Shown one piece after another: positions 18,601 through 31,400 of a DNA stretch of 64,000 nucleotides (positions are counted from its first letter, which is position 1; every line of letters begins with the position of its first letter). Origin of the DNA: an uncultured Tenacibaculum sp. (GTDB taxonomy: Bacteria; Bacteroidota; Bacteroidia; Flavobacteriales; Flavobacteriaceae). Position numbers and translations under genes: made by a program. The notes under the pieces were generated by a model that ran no database searches, had not been told where the DNA came from, and saw only the letters and a program-made list of their open reading frames with translations. The DNA is taken from contig CANMWK010000010.1 in assembly GCA_947501615.1 (NCBI GenBank), positions 124,001-188,000 of the forward strand, written 5' to 3'.

Positions 18601-20356
18601 AATGAATGGATGGTATGCTAATGGTCAGGCTTATGCCTATCTCCAAGGAGAATTAGGGTTGACATTCAGACTTTTCGGATTTAAAACTAAAATACCAATT
18701 ATTAGTGGAGGAGGTGCCGTATTATTACAAGCAAGACTACCAAATCCATCATGGTTTAGAGGTTATCTAGGAGGTAGATTTAATTTATTGGGAGGATTGA
18801 TTAAAGGGAGTTTCCGTTTTAAAGTTGAGTTAGGTGAAAAATGTGAAATTGTAGGAGGTAGCCCAATTGATGATATTGTTGTTATAAGTGATTTAATACC
18901 AAAAGATGCCAGTACTGATGTTGATGTTTTTGCAGCACCACAAGCGGTATTTAACTTACAAGTAAATAAAGTTTTTGAGTTACCAGACGAAACAGGAAAT
19001 AGAAAATATAAAATTTTATTAGATGAATTTTCTGTTACACATAATGGGAAAAAATTAGAAGGAGAGGTAACATGGGCTAATAATAATGATGCAGCAGCAT
19101 TTTATTCTCATGAAATTTTACCACCAAACTCAAATCTTAAAGCCTATATACAATTGCATTTTGAAGAATATAAAGATGGACGTTGGATTGTCATGCAACA
19201 AGATGGAAAAAAGGCAATAGAGAGTAAAGAAACTAATTTTACTACAGGTGAAGCGCCTAAAACCATTCCGTTAAATAATATTGAGTTTATGTATCCTGTT
19301 TTAGGACAGAAAAACTTGTTTAAAGATGAATACAACAAAGCGTATGTAAATCTAAAAAGAGGTCAGAGTTACTTGTTTAACCAAGCACCAGATTGGAAAA
19401 AAACAATGGAAATGACATCTTCTACAGGTACTGTATACAAGAGGTCATATACTTACAATGCAGCTAAAAAGCAATTATTGTATAGTCTTCCAGAAGAAAT
19501 GGCGTATCAAACAGCGTATACTACTACACTAAAATTAAGTTCTAAAGGTAACGATGTTAATGATAATGTAACAACAAGTACTACAAAGAAAGATCTAGGA
19601 AATAAAGGTGAGGCTAGTTCATTTGATGGTAAAAACAAAGAAGATTCCTATGGGAATTCTGTTGAACAAAGTACAAGAACAGCAACTGGAGAAATTACAA
19701 AAAATGGGGAGCGTGAATTATTGATATATGATTTTAGAACAAGTAAATACGCTACATTCAATAAGAAAATGAATTCGATTCGAAAGAAAAATGATTTTTA
19801 TGATCATGTGGATTATCCTTATGGAATAAGTTTATTGGCATCTATTAATCAAAATGAATCCTTTGATCTTGTAGAATTAAAAGGTAATCAATATTCAGGA
19901 AATCAACCATTAGTCATTGCTAGAGCAGTTTTAGAGGATTCGTATTACAAAAAGAATATTTATCCACTGTTGTATGCAAATTACCCTTTAGAAGGAGAGA
20001 TTGAAGTAAGTAGAGAAACTGAAGAAGTGGGTGTGCCTCCAGTTGAGGCTGTACAACCTTTAACATGGTATATAACTCATTTAGAGAACGATTATAGAGA
20101 AAGAACTAGTTTATTTTACCCTTACAGTTACAATCTTACTAATTATTATTTGGACGACTATAACGATTTGTCATATCAAATATTGAGTTCTGATGTTCGT
20201 TGGCGTGAAAATCCTCAATATGTAAAATTAATAACTGAAGCTTTTCCATACATGAGAAAAGGAAAGTATAAAACAACATTTCAATATATTTTACCAGGAG
20301 GTATTAAAAAAGGAAAGCAAAGAGAAATAAAGTATATCAATCCGATTAATAAATAA
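15671..20356 (+). CDS. Giant exported beta-rich protein of unknown family
   Basis: A 1561-aa protein with an N-terminal hydrophobic export signal (PLIFLAFFFVRLVVFSF). The body is dominated by alternating beta-strand patterns with many gly-rich turns, a proline run (SPPPPP, near residue 900), and a C-terminal third that resembles Ig-like domains. No catalytic motif, T9SS tail or TonB box is visible. It is the first gene of a collinear set of large surface proteins, 7 bases before the next gene. Large beta-rich proteins beside SprB-like adhesins could serve as scaffold, periplasmic chaperone or part of an outer-membrane assembly, but nothing in the sequence decides this. I do not recognise a named family. 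Confidence 0.85.
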   Translation: MKRKLPLIFLAFFFVRLVVFSFNTNPTSEKDSLALGKQTKASSKKIAKTKLFRNFSSLGNFDVKEVTPAIQERFTQEGYQFNSADSLENKRWYDMGMNTFSTVEKTNNYIDVLTKDGLAQLPVAIKPVSISNVKYTVGIAKAVFKPAFTELTVFLKVELPNTNEKRGKQELILGASNVKLSHEGGIVGDAKLHLISQFTVNFNKGSVLLTLKGSFEKPGTYAIIDCSGFKEMGLDANIKFTDGLLFPVDKNGKKKIGYVEADFKTSISDWNDMVVNISLPQFGIKGLEGTTFQLNTAVFDFSDLRNDEATPASYINKYYADAPNLWRGVYVKSLKVILPPEFKIKGGGPDRIGFGATDLIIDSQGVTGKFIGENILSLEEGDASGWDFSLDYFMLDIETNNLKSGEFKGKLVLPVSQLDSLKYHAVFQPGEYKLKVETEKDIDFDLWDAADVHLTKDSYIEMLVKDGAFRPKASLNGSVTIRTAPGKKDPNKPKKDKSKSPISFEGIEFQKLVLQTESPMFSVKYFGTKGDLGMAGFPVTIHKIALEAPSDNQANLIIDLSVNLTSEGDGGNGGASKLVIKAKQKDRKWKFDGVTLEKLSIEMDVAGTELRGAIFIFDDDPTYGTGFAGAVGATFNKGLEGFKIDVKALFGKTETFRYWFADGQVTLPQGIPIFTGFSLNNFGGGLYNRMRMVNRRKGNDKKAKENDAFNDIGASTSGVVYEPYKDNAFGLKASVGIVAEGSEDLFHATVEFGMAFNRRGGLQEVYLKGKAELVCPLPDDFPDQVMSKLDDISEGKENPYLPAQETKAAMAANLYIGFDFVNDIFQTTAEVYINLGIVRGVGNYGRAGWLDLYIAPDEWHLLIGTPKDRIGITIDLVILEMEMGAYFMTGDNLPGSPPPPPIVADILGLDIADLDYMRDLNKLESGKGLAFGANLSVTTGDLTFLIFYAKFEAGVGFDIMVKDYGDAHCKGSSEPIGMNGWYANGQAYAYLQGELGLTFRLFGFKTKIPIISGGGAVLLQARLPNPSWFRGYLGGRFNLLGGLIKGSFRFKVELGEKCEIVGGSPIDDIVVISDLIPKDASTDVDVFAAPQAVFNLQVNKVFELPDETGNRKYKILLDEFSVTHNGKKLEGEVTWANNNDAAAFYSHEILPPNSNLKAYIQLHFEEYKDGRWIVMQQDGKKAIESKETNFTTGEAPKTIPLNNIEFMYPVLGQKNLFKDEYNKAYVNLKRGQSYLFNQAPDWKKTMEMTSSTGTVYKRSYTYNAAKKQLLYSLPEEMAYQTAYTTTLKLSSKGNDVNDNVTTSTTKKDLGNKGEASSFDGKNKEDSYGNSVEQSTRTATGEITKNGERELLIYDFRTSKYATFNKKMNSIRKKNDFYDHVDYPYGISLLASINQNESFDLVELKGNQYSGNQPLVIARAVLEDSYYKKNIYPLLYANYPLEGEIEVSRETEEVGVPPVEAVQPLTWYITHLENDYRERTSLFYPYSYNLTNYYLDDYNDLSYQILSSDVRWRENPQYVKLITEAFPYMRKGKYKTTFQYILPGGIKKGKQREIKYINPINK

Positions 20357-20363
20357 AGAGTAG

Positions 20364-22451
20364 ATGAAAATAAAGAGAGTAGTGTTATTAATCCTTCTCA
20401 TGAGCTTTAGCTTTATTTTCTCACAAAAAGAGATAGGTGGAGAAGAAGCTGAAGTTAAGGCTATAGCTACAGTTTATGAGAAAGCAATAATGTTACGTTG
20501 GGGAGTTAACACACCAGCAGCATGGAAAAAAGCGAATAAATATGGATTCCTTATAGAAAGAAAAACGATTGTTTCGAATAATGAAATTTTGAATACCCCA
20601 GTAATTAAAAGTTTAAATACCATTCCATTACTGCCAAGACCAGTTATGGAATGGAAAGACTTTACACAGAAAAACACAAATGCAGCAATAGCGGCTCAAG
20701 CATTATATGGCGATAATTTTAATGTAGATATGAATAATGGGGGGAATGGAATTATTTCTATTTTAAATCAAGCTCAAGTATTAGAGCAACGTTTTCTTTT
20801 TGCCATGTACGCCGCTGATCAAGATTATGAAGTCGCAAAATTTTCAGGTTTAGCTTTTATCGATACTTCTGTTAAGAAAGGGGAGCGATATTTATATACG
20901 ATTCGAGTAGCGATTCCTAAGGGAAGTCCAAAAATTAAACATGGAGGTGTATATCTGGGGTTATCAGATGAAAGAACCTTACCTAAACCTAAAGAATTTG
21001 TTGGGATTTTTAAAGATAAAAATGTCATTTTGAGCTGGAATTATGGCATTGTTAAGAAGTTTTTCACGAATTATATTATTGAGAAATCTGAAGATTTAGG
21101 TAAGACTTTTGCTCCGTTGACCAATACACCCATAGCGAACTTGTCTGAAAGAGAAGTAAAACCTTCGAATAGAATGATGTATATCGATAGTTTATCTAAA
21201 AATAATAAACAATATCAATATAGAATTAAAGGTGTTTCGCCATTTGGTATTGAAGGTCCCTATTCTAATATTGTGAAAGGTAAAGGAATAACGCCTTTAA
21301 TTCATAACCCTTATATCATTGAAAATAAATTTTTAGAAGACGGTTCAGTAGTTCTGCAATGGGAATTCCCACAAGAAGGATTAGAAACATTACAATCCTT
21401 TGAGTTATTAAGATCTAATACCCCAAAAGGTAAGTATTTTACTGTTAATTCTGAAATAACTAAAAATAGTAGGAGTATAAAATTGTCTAATTTACAAGCA
21501 ATAAACTACTATAAAATAGTGGCTGTTGGGACAGATGGAACTAAAAGAGAATCGTTTCCTAAAATGGTTCAACCTGATGATAGTACTCCACCAGCTGTTC
21601 CTACTTTAATAACTGGAGATATAGATAGTTTAGGTGTTGTTAGACTACAATGGAAACAAAACACAGAAATAGACTTCTTAGGGTATAGAGTGTTTAGAGC
21701 TAATTTAAAGAATGATGAATTTACTCAAATTACATTCAAACCTATAACTAAAAGTAAAATTGTAGATACCATTAATATAAAAACTTTAAACAAAAAGATT
21801 TATTATAAAGTCCAAGCATTAGATAAACGGTATAATCCTTCAGAATTTTCAAATATTTTAGCTTTGAATAGACCAGATGTAGTGCCACCTTCTCAACCTG
21901 TATTTACCTCATTTAACGTAGATAAAAACAAGGTGTTTTTAAGTTGGCAAGTTAGTGTAAGTAAAGATGCTAAAAAGACATTAGTATATCGAAAAGAAAA
22001 AGGAAGTAATCTTCCATGGGAGCTAATACAAGCCTTAGATATTCCTAAAAGCTCCTATACAGATGTTGCTACAGTGGTTGGAAAAGAATATTTGTATACT
22101 ATTTTAACAGTAGATGAATCTGGTTTAGAATCAGCGCCAATAAAACCATTGAAAATAAAAATATCTGATAATATACCGAAACCTCCAATTTCAAAATTCA
22201 CTAGTATAGCCAATAGAGTTGAAGAGTATATTGAATTAACTTGGAAGTATAGTGAAAAGAATGTCGAAGAATTTGTTTTGTATAAGGCAGAAGAAGGAAA
22301 ACAGCCTACGCTGTATAAAGTTTTTGATAAAGAGATTACCTCTTATAAAGATAAAAATTTGATAATTAATACAAAATACACCTATTTATTACAAGCTAAT
22401 TTTAGTTCTGGAGCTAAATCACCTATTAAGAAAAATGAATTAAATTATTGA
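20364..22451 (+). CDS. Secreted protein with fibronectin type III-like repeats
   Basis: A 695-aa protein with a clear signal peptide (VVLLILLMSFSFIFSQ). Five or six Fn3-like units follow, each recognisable by a core W (ILSWNYG, VLQWEFP, RLQWKQN, FLSWQVS, ELTWKYS) and a tyrosine-corner YR[IV] or YK[IV]. No T9SS tail is present and the last residues are polar. Fn3 strings often act as spacers or protein-interaction arms on bacterial surfaces. Its stop overlaps the start region of the SprB-like gene, so it belongs to the same transcript. Its direct partner is likely one of the neighbouring giants. Confidence 0.82.
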   Translation: MKIKRVVLLILLMSFSFIFSQKEIGGEEAEVKAIATVYEKAIMLRWGVNTPAAWKKANKYGFLIERKTIVSNNEILNTPVIKSLNTIPLLPRPVMEWKDFTQKNTNAAIAAQALYGDNFNVDMNNGGNGIISILNQAQVLEQRFLFAMYAADQDYEVAKFSGLAFIDTSVKKGERYLYTIRVAIPKGSPKIKHGGVYLGLSDERTLPKPKEFVGIFKDKNVILSWNYGIVKKFFTNYIIEKSEDLGKTFAPLTNTPIANLSEREVKPSNRMMYIDSLSKNNKQYQYRIKGVSPFGIEGPYSNIVKGKGITPLIHNPYIIENKFLEDGSVVLQWEFPQEGLETLQSFELLRSNTPKGKYFTVNSEITKNSRSIKLSNLQAINYYKIVAVGTDGTKRESFPKMVQPDDSTPPAVPTLITGDIDSLGVVRLQWKQNTEIDFLGYRVFRANLKNDEFTQITFKPITKSKIVDTINIKTLNKKIYYKVQALDKRYNPSEFSNILALNRPDVVPPSQPVFTSFNVDKNKVFLSWQVSVSKDAKKTLVYRKEKGSNLPWELIQALDIPKSSYTDVATVVGKEYLYTILTVDESGLESAPIKPLKIKISDNIPKPPISKFTSIANRVEEYIELTWKYSEKNVEEFVLYKAEEGKQPTLYKVFDKEITSYKDKNLIINTKYTYLLQANFSSGAKSPIKKNELNY

Positions 22452-22453
22452 TT

Positions 22454-25400
22454 ATGAAAAGAAATTTACTCTTAATATTCTTTCTAATAAGAATAGTTTC
22501 TATATGTGCTCAGGAGTTTAAACTTGACTATACATTTAGATTAGAACATACAAAACTTAGTGATATATGTTCAAATAAAAATAATTATAGATTAATAGCT
22601 GTTTTGGAGAGCGGTAAAAAAGTAACATTAAAAACTTTTGGACCTAAAACATACTTTGCCAATATAAATGTTACAGAAAAATTTATATACAAGGATAGTG
22701 ACAAAATAGATTACATACAATTTACTTCTTATGTTAATGATGAAAATGATTGGGGAGGGTGTCATTCAGGTAATTATTCGGATGTGAAATTTCAGATAGA
22801 TAAACATCCATGTTTTGATGGTAGTAAATCTAGTTTTATGAATAAAAACTTAAGAACTATTCATAGTTTTTTAGGATATACCATTACACCAGTTACAAAA
22901 TTATCATTTACAGATGGATCTCCAGTAAATAGAAGTAAAATTATTTGTAAGAATGAAGGAGTAGAGATTGAAACAATAGGAGGTTTTTATTGGGGGTATA
23001 GAAATCAAATTCATAGATGGGAATATTTAGATCCTGTAAATACTACCACTGTAGAGACAGAAGCTTACAAACGAGTGAGGAATAATTTTTCAAATGCCTC
23101 AAAAAGATATCAAGAATGTGAAGCTAGAGTTGGAGATGGAGATGGAGTACCAATTTTGCAAAGAGGTCAAAGTACAAGTTCAAATGCAACATCACCAGTA
23201 TCTCGTAGTTCACCTGTTGAGATAAAGGTTTCTCCACAATGTCGATACCTATATAATTTGTATTTAGATGCTTTAGATAAACTAGTTAATTTTAAAGGGC
23301 CAAAAACTCGTCCTGAGCAATTATGGAGACCTTTAACAAGTCAGAATGGATTAAACCCTGTTGGGAGATCAAAAATAAAGTTATTTTTGAAAGATATTTA
23401 TCCTAAGACCGAAGATCAATCAAAGGCATTAAACAATAAGATTATCTACATTAGAATGAATCCTTCATGTAGTGGTGAGAAAGATGTCTCTAATGAATTA
23501 AGAATTCAGTTTTTACCTGAAGCCCCACAAGTCGCAACAAGAAAACCTGAGTTTGATTCTCCAAAATGTTCTTATGATGAAATAGAAGGATTTACATTGT
23601 TTTTCAAAAGGCAAATAAAAACTAGTGAAACTGTTAACATATCATTGAAACGTTATGATGATTTAACGCGTAAATATTTATTACAAAGTCAAAATCCAGG
23701 AGTTCGATCTTTTGAGCCAGTACCAGGGTCTCCTGACTTATATAAATATGTTTGGAAAAAAGAAGATCCAATTATAGATGGGAAATATAAAATATTTGTA
23801 TCAAGTACAATAGATGGAATTAGACCAGAGGATTTGTTAGCTGGCTGCAAAGAATTAGTTTTTGGACCGTATGATATATCAACCCCAGATCCTGTAGTTT
23901 TTGAAGATTTAACCGTAGTTCAGGATGAAAAATGTTATAGAGAAAAAAATGGTATTCTAAAAGTAAAAGCTTCCGGAGGTTCAGGTACGTATAAAGTATT
24001 TTTAAATGGAACTATAACATCTCCTTCATCAACTTCAAAAGTAGGTGGAATAACTGAACTTACCTTCAATAATCTTGCACCAAGAAGTTATCAAGTAAAA
24101 GTGAGGGATAGTAATGATTGTGAAGTGAGAAATACTAACGGCGACGAAATAACTAAAACAGAAACTATTACAGCAAAAGCAGATATTCGTCATACAGTGT
24201 CTAGTACAGATGTAGTACATCCTTCTGCACCAAGATTAAGTAATGCTACTATAAATATAAGAGGAATTTCTGGTGGTACTCCAAAGTATAAATATGTTGT
24301 TTTATTAAATGGTACTACACCGAGTCGAACGATTTCTGGAGAATTTAACACCGGAGGTGGGCTTGTAGAAAATCTTCCTGCAGGAAAACATAAAATTCAA
24401 TATACAGATAAAAATAAATGTGTCAGGGTTTTAGATTTACCAACGATAACAGATCCAACACCTATCAAATTCACGGTAAGGACAGAGAACCCGAATTGTA
24501 ACGGAGCTAAAGGAAAAATAAAAGTATCAGGTATTTCTGGTGGTTATGGTACGTATAATGTAATTATATTTAAACAAGGTAGTACCTCAGAATTAACAAG
24601 AGAAAATGATGTTACATCAGCAGAATTCGTTTTGGATCCTGGTAATTATACTGTTAAAGTAGAAGATAGAAGAAAAGGAAGTACAACAAAGAATGAAGAA
24701 ATAGCGCGAATATCAAAAATGATAGTTAATGCAACCTTTATTCCAATAAAGTGTTATGGAGATAAAGCTAAAGTTACATTAACAGTTAAAGGAGGGCGTT
24801 CTAGAATTCAATATCAATATGCACAATATAAGTCTTCAGGAACTTTAGTGTGGCAGAATTCTAATGTATTTAATGTTGTAGCTTCTAGAACACCATATCA
24901 GTTTTTGGTAAGAAATAAAGATTTACATAGTTGTCAATCAGAGCGATCTGCTTCAGTTACAATTAAACAACCTGAAGAATTTTATATAGAAACTCCAAAT
25001 GTAAAACACAACGATGTGTTTGGAGGAAAAAAAGGAAGTATAGCATTAACAATAAAAGGAGGTACACCTCCAGCTTCTGGTTATACTGTAGCATGGACTA
25101 AAAAAGATGATAGAACTTTTTCAGCTACAGGTGCTTTTATTGATAAGCTAGAAGCAGGTATATACAAAGCAATAATTAGAGATCGTTTTTGCTCCATCGA
25201 AAGAGAGGTGGAGGTAAAAGAGAACCCAAAACTAGAAATTACCTCATTAAAAGTTGTGACACCTATTAAGTGTCATGGAGAGAAAGGAAGAATAGAAGCT
25301 ATAGTTAAAGGAGGTTCTAAAACATATACGTATCAATGGAAAAGAGGAACTTCAGTAATTAGTGGTGCTAATAAATTATTTTTAGAAGCTACTGCAGATG

Positions 25401-28400
25401 ACTATACTTTTATAGTAAACGATGGATTTACAAGTACTGATATGAAAATAAAGTTGCCCGGTAAATCTAAAATAGAAGTAACAGTAACTAAAGAAGATAT
25501 TACTTGTAACACTTTAAATGATGGTAAAATAAAACTAACGATTAAAGGAGGTACAGCACCATATCAATTTTCTACAAACGGAAAAAATGGAACGTACAAA
25601 AGTGTAAATACACTTACCAATAATACCATACAAAATTTAACCAATCGTAATTATACGGTTTGGATAAAAGATAAGCTTGGTTGTACGATATCTGCTAAAC
25701 CAGTAACCATTATAAAACCTTCTAAAATAGCAGTTATTAACAATGTTATTAAAGATAATGAAGTTAGAAGACAGAGTATTGGTGCAATTACAATAAAAGT
25801 TGATGGAGGAAGTGGAAGATACAATTATTTGTGGACCAGCGACAAAGATGCTAATTTCAAAAAAACGACGCCTAACTTAACACAATTGCCAGCAGCAAAA
25901 TATACTGTGAAAATTAGTGATGTTAAAAATGCAAATTGTTTTATTACTGAAACTTTTGAAGTTAGGGAGCCTTTACCTTTATCAGTAACGGTAAAGCAAA
26001 CTGATTTTATTTATTGCTATGGAGAGAATACAGCAACGTTATTGGCAGAAGTAGAAGGTGGATATCCATTGAATGCTACACCTTCTGACTTTACATACAC
26101 TTGGTATAAAATTAATGGAACAACAACGTCACGTATAAGTACGCCTAATCCTAAGTCAGATGAAATTACAACATTAATTGCTGGGGTGTATAAAGTAGAG
26201 GTTGAAGATGAAAAAGGAACAAAAGCTACAAGTACAAATGTTACTATAAAACAACCAGATCCTTTAGTGATAACATTAAAGGATGCTAATGATGTAAGTT
26301 GTTTTAAAGGGAATGATGGATTCCTTTCTGTAGATGTAAAAGGAGGTAATAATGATTATTCTTTTGTATGGAAAAAAGAAGGAGAACCTTCTTTTTCAGT
26401 AAATACAAATAAATTAAGTGAAATAACAGGATTAAAGGAAGGGAATTACTATGTAGAGGTTACTGATGGTATCTGTGATCCTATAAAATCAAAGACTTTT
26501 AAAATTGAAGAACCTTCATCATTACCAAAAATCGATGTTGCAAATACAACGCATGTAACAGGTTTTGGAAAAAAGAATGGAAGTATTAAAATAGAAGTTT
26601 CGGGAGGTGCAAGTACTACGTACAGTTATGAATGGAGACTACAAGGAGAAACTAATATTTATAGTACAAACAAAGATTTAATAGACATACCTGCAGGAAC
26701 ATATCAATTAACTTTAATTAACGATAAATGTACGGTTACTTCGAATTTATATGTTGTAAACCAACCTGATAAATTAGTAATTGACGATTTAAAACAATCT
26801 GGAGAAATTAAATGTTTTGGAGATAAAACTAAAACACTTACTGTAAATGCTTCTGGAGGTATTGACACATTCCCGTACACGTATTCATGGAAATTAATAG
26901 GAGATGATACAGCGTTGGGCGATAATACAAATGTGTTGAAAAATGTGGGAGCCGGTATATATAGAATTACCATAACTGATAAAAACTCAAATAGTGTTTA
27001 CAAAGATATAGAAGTAAAACAACCGCCTTTATTACAATTATTAACTAAAGACATCAGTAAAAAAGATGTGTCATGTCATGGAGGAAACGATGGATATATA
27101 AAAATAGAAGCTACAGGTGGTACTGGGGCGTACTCTTATACTTGGAGTCATGGTAGTGGGATTACTGGAAATGAACTAAAAAATTTAGAAGCAAGAACGT
27201 ATGAAGTTACCATACGTGATGAAAAATTTTGTGAGTTTACTACGACAATAAAAATTGAACAACCTGATAGGCCTTTAGTGATTAAAGATTCAAAAGTTGA
27301 AGATACTAAGGGGTATGATCTGAAAAATGGATCAATTCGTGTTGATGTAGATGGAGGTACTACACCTTATACCTATACATGGAAAGATGCATCTGGTGTA
27401 GTAGTTAGTCCTAGAAGCACTACAAATATTCAAACAGATTTAAAAGCTGGTCTATATTCATTAGAGATTGTTGATGCTAAAGGATGTACAATAACTCCTA
27501 TTCCTAAGTTTGAAGTAAAACAACCTGATCCGTTAAGTATAATATTTAAGAAAAAAGAAATTCTTTGTTTTGGTGAAAAGGGAGCTATATCTGCTGAAGT
27601 AAATGGAGGTGTAAAACCATACAGATACTCTTGGAAATTAAAAGGTGAGGCCACTACGCTAAGTACAACTGCTGAGTTACCTAATAGAAGCGGAGGAACA
27701 TATGTGTTAAGTATTTTAGATAAATATGATAATGCTTTATCTAAAGAAGTATTTTTATTTGAACCTCCAGTATTAGAACTTTTAGATAAAGATGTGACGG
27801 TGAAAAATGTATCCTGTCATGGAGGCAATGACGGAGAAATTAAAGTTGCTGCATCAGGAGGTGTTGGAGGATATTCTTATGTATGGGATGATGGTAAAGG
27901 ATCAACAGGAGATGAACTCAAAGACTTGAAAGCAGGGGTATACGAAGTTACTGTAAGAGATAGTAATTTACGTTGTGTAATTACTAAAGAAATTACAATA
28001 ACTGAGCCTGAACATGAATTAATTATTCAAAATGATCAAGTAGTTGATGTTACAAGAAATGGTTTAGGTAATGGTTCAATTACGATCACTGTTTTTGGAG
28101 GAACAAAACCATACACATATGAATGGAAAGATGCATCTAATGTTGTACTTCCTAGCACAACAAATGTTCAGGCGAATTTAAAAGCGGGCATGTATACAGT
28201 TAGTGTTATAGATGCAAAAGGATGTACCATAACTCCTATTCCAAAATTCGAGGTAAAACAACCAGATCCGTTAAAGATTACTTTTGATAAAAAAGACGTG
28301 AACTGTCACGGTGAAAAAGTAACAGTAAAAGCTGAGGTTACTGGTGGAGTAAAGCCTTATAGATATTCTTGGAAATTAGAAGGAGAAACCACTGAGTTAA

Positions 28401-31400
28401 GTACTACTGCTGAATTACCAAATAGAGGTGGAGGAACATATGTGCTTAGTGTATTAGATAAAAATGACAATCCTGTTCAAGATAAAGTTATTGTTTTTGA
28501 ACCTTCAAAATTGGAAATAGATAATATTGCAACAACCAATATTACATGTTATGAGGGTAAAGATGGTGCTATTAAAGTATCAGTAAAAGGAGGAACAACT
28601 CCGTATACGTATAAATGGCGTCATACAGGTTTAGATACAAATGATTTAAAAGGATTACCATCTGGAGTTTATTATCTAGAAATTGAAGATGCAAAGGGAT
28701 GTACAATAGAGACTGGTGCAATTTCATTAACACAACCAGTTTTATATGACATTACAAAAGTAAAATTAGTTAGACCTTCATCAGATATTACTACTGATGG
28801 TAATATAGAGGTGTTTATTACAGGTGGTGAAGCACCATATAGATATCTTTGGAAAGATGAGAAAGGCGATGTTATTTCAGATATAACTAAAAATGAAAAG
28901 GAAGACAAAATTGTCAATCTAGGGGAAGGTAAATATAACTTAACAATTACTGATGCTAAAGATTGTGCTATAATAGAAGATTATAATCTAGCAAATCCAG
29001 GAGAACTATTAGTAGAAATTCAACAAACTCAAGAAATTACTTGTTTTGGATCTAGTACTGCAGTGTTAGATGTAATAACTGTAGGAGGAGTTGGAGGTAA
29101 TGAATACAAATGGTATGATGCTTCTGATGATAGTCTTATTAGAGAAACAAAAGAATTAAGAGATGTACCAATAGGTAAATACTATATTATTGTAAGCAAT
29201 GCTGAAGGTATTGAAGAACAGAGTGCTGTTTTTGAAGTAAAACAACCTGAAGAAATAAAACTTACGATAGATCCTACAGACTTGAGTTGCCATAATACAA
29301 CAGATGGTAGTTTTACACTTGATGTTAAAGGTGGTTTAGGCGCATATGAATTTAGATATAAAGGCGGAGCTGTAACAACATTTAGTGATTGGATTAAAAT
29401 TGGAGCTAATACAGCTGACGTTAAAGATTTACTGAATGGAAAGTACACAATTCAATTAAGAGATAAAGAAAATTGTTTTGCTAAAAATACTGAAGGAGAT
29501 ATTAATTTTGAGATTGAAATTTTGAAGCCTTCTATCGTAGAGATTGATAAGGAAACGGTAACACATGTTTCAGGATTTGGAAAATCAAACGGTAGTGTAG
29601 TTATCAATGTAATTGGTGGTAGCACTTTATATACCTATGTGTGGACAGACGTTCATGGTAATGAAAAATCATATACAAATTCACTTGATGGGGTTACAGC
29701 AGGAACTTACAAGGTAACTATTAAAGATAGCAAAGGCTGTCCTTTAGTTAAAGAATATGTTATTGAACAACCTAAAGCCTTAGAGGTTGATGTAGATGTT
29801 GCATCTGTTATTAGTTGTATTGGGGATAAAGATGGAGCTGTGGAAGCCTTTGTAAAAGGAGGGGTTGAACCATATACTTATAAATGGTATGAAGAAGGAT
29901 CGACCACTGTTTTAGGAACTGATGCTAAACTTTCAACTATAGGTGATGGTAAATATTATGTTGACATTGTAGATGCAAATTTAAATACAAAAACGAGTGC
30001 AGTTATACCATTAGTGGAGCCTAAAGCTTTAGAATTAACATTAAGTTCTGAATATACGTTATGTGGAACAGGGAATGATTGGACTATTACTACTGAAGTA
30101 AAAGGAGGTACAGCACCGTATCGATACTTATGGAATACTAGAGATAATACTCCGGGATTAAATGGAGTTATTTCTGGTGATTATAACGTGTTAATTGTAG
30201 ATAAAAATGGTTGTAGTATATCTAAAAGTATTACACTAATTCCACCACCAACTTTAGAAATTGATAATGAAACAATAACGCATGTTACTGGATTTGACTT
30301 ATCAAATGGGGGGGTAACAATAACGAATATTGGAGGTACACCACCATATACTTATGAATGGATAGACACAACTGGAAGTCCAGTTTCTTCAACAACTTCG
30401 ATAACTAATGTGAAAGCTGGGAAGTATACATTGACGATAAACGATAGTAAAGGATGTACTATAACTAAAGCGTATACTATAGAGCAACCTTTAAAATTAG
30501 AAGTTACACCAAGTGTTTCAAGAATTATAAGTTGTAAAGGAGAAAAGGACGGAGTGCTTGAAGCCATAGTAAAAGGTGGAGTTCAACCTTATACCTATGC
30601 ATGGTACCAAGAAGGTAATACCAATGTTTTAGGTAACGAAAAACAACTTGCTAATTTAGGTGATGGTACATATTATGTAGAGATTGTTGATGCCAACTTA
30701 AATATTGTAACCAGTACCACATTTATTTTCTCTGAACCTGAAGTTTTAGAGGTATCATTAAGTGCTGATTATACATTATGTGCTACAGGAAATGATTGGA
30801 CTATTACTACTGAAGTAAAAGGAGGTACAGCACCATATCGATATTTATGGGGAACTGGAGCTACAAGCGCAGTATTAGATAACATGATTTCAGGAAGATA
30901 TGATGTTTTAGTAATTGACGCTAATGGATGTAGGGCTAATACAAGTATTACAGTAACGCCTCCGCCAACATTAACTATTGACGATGCTATCATAACTAAT
31001 CCTACTTGTTACAAAGGAGACGATGGAAAAATAGAGCTTGCTGTAAAAGGAGGTACACCACCATATACTTATGATTGGAACACAACAGCAACTACCAGAA
31101 CTATAGAAGGACTTGTATCTGGAGTGTATCAGGTTACTATTGTTGATAGTAAAGGATGTCAAATAGTTGGGTCATTTAATGTTAAAGATCCTGAGCAAAT
31201 ACCACTAGATTTAGGTGTAGATGTTACTTTATGTGAAGGACAAACTTACGTTATAGATGGAACCATTCCTGATGGAGCTGAGTACATTTGGACTTCTTCT
31301 AATGGTTTTTCAAGCACAGATAGTGTAATTGAAGTAGCTGAAGAAGGGATCTATAAGTTAGTGGCTACCAACAGCGATGGTTGTAAGGTACAGGATGAAA

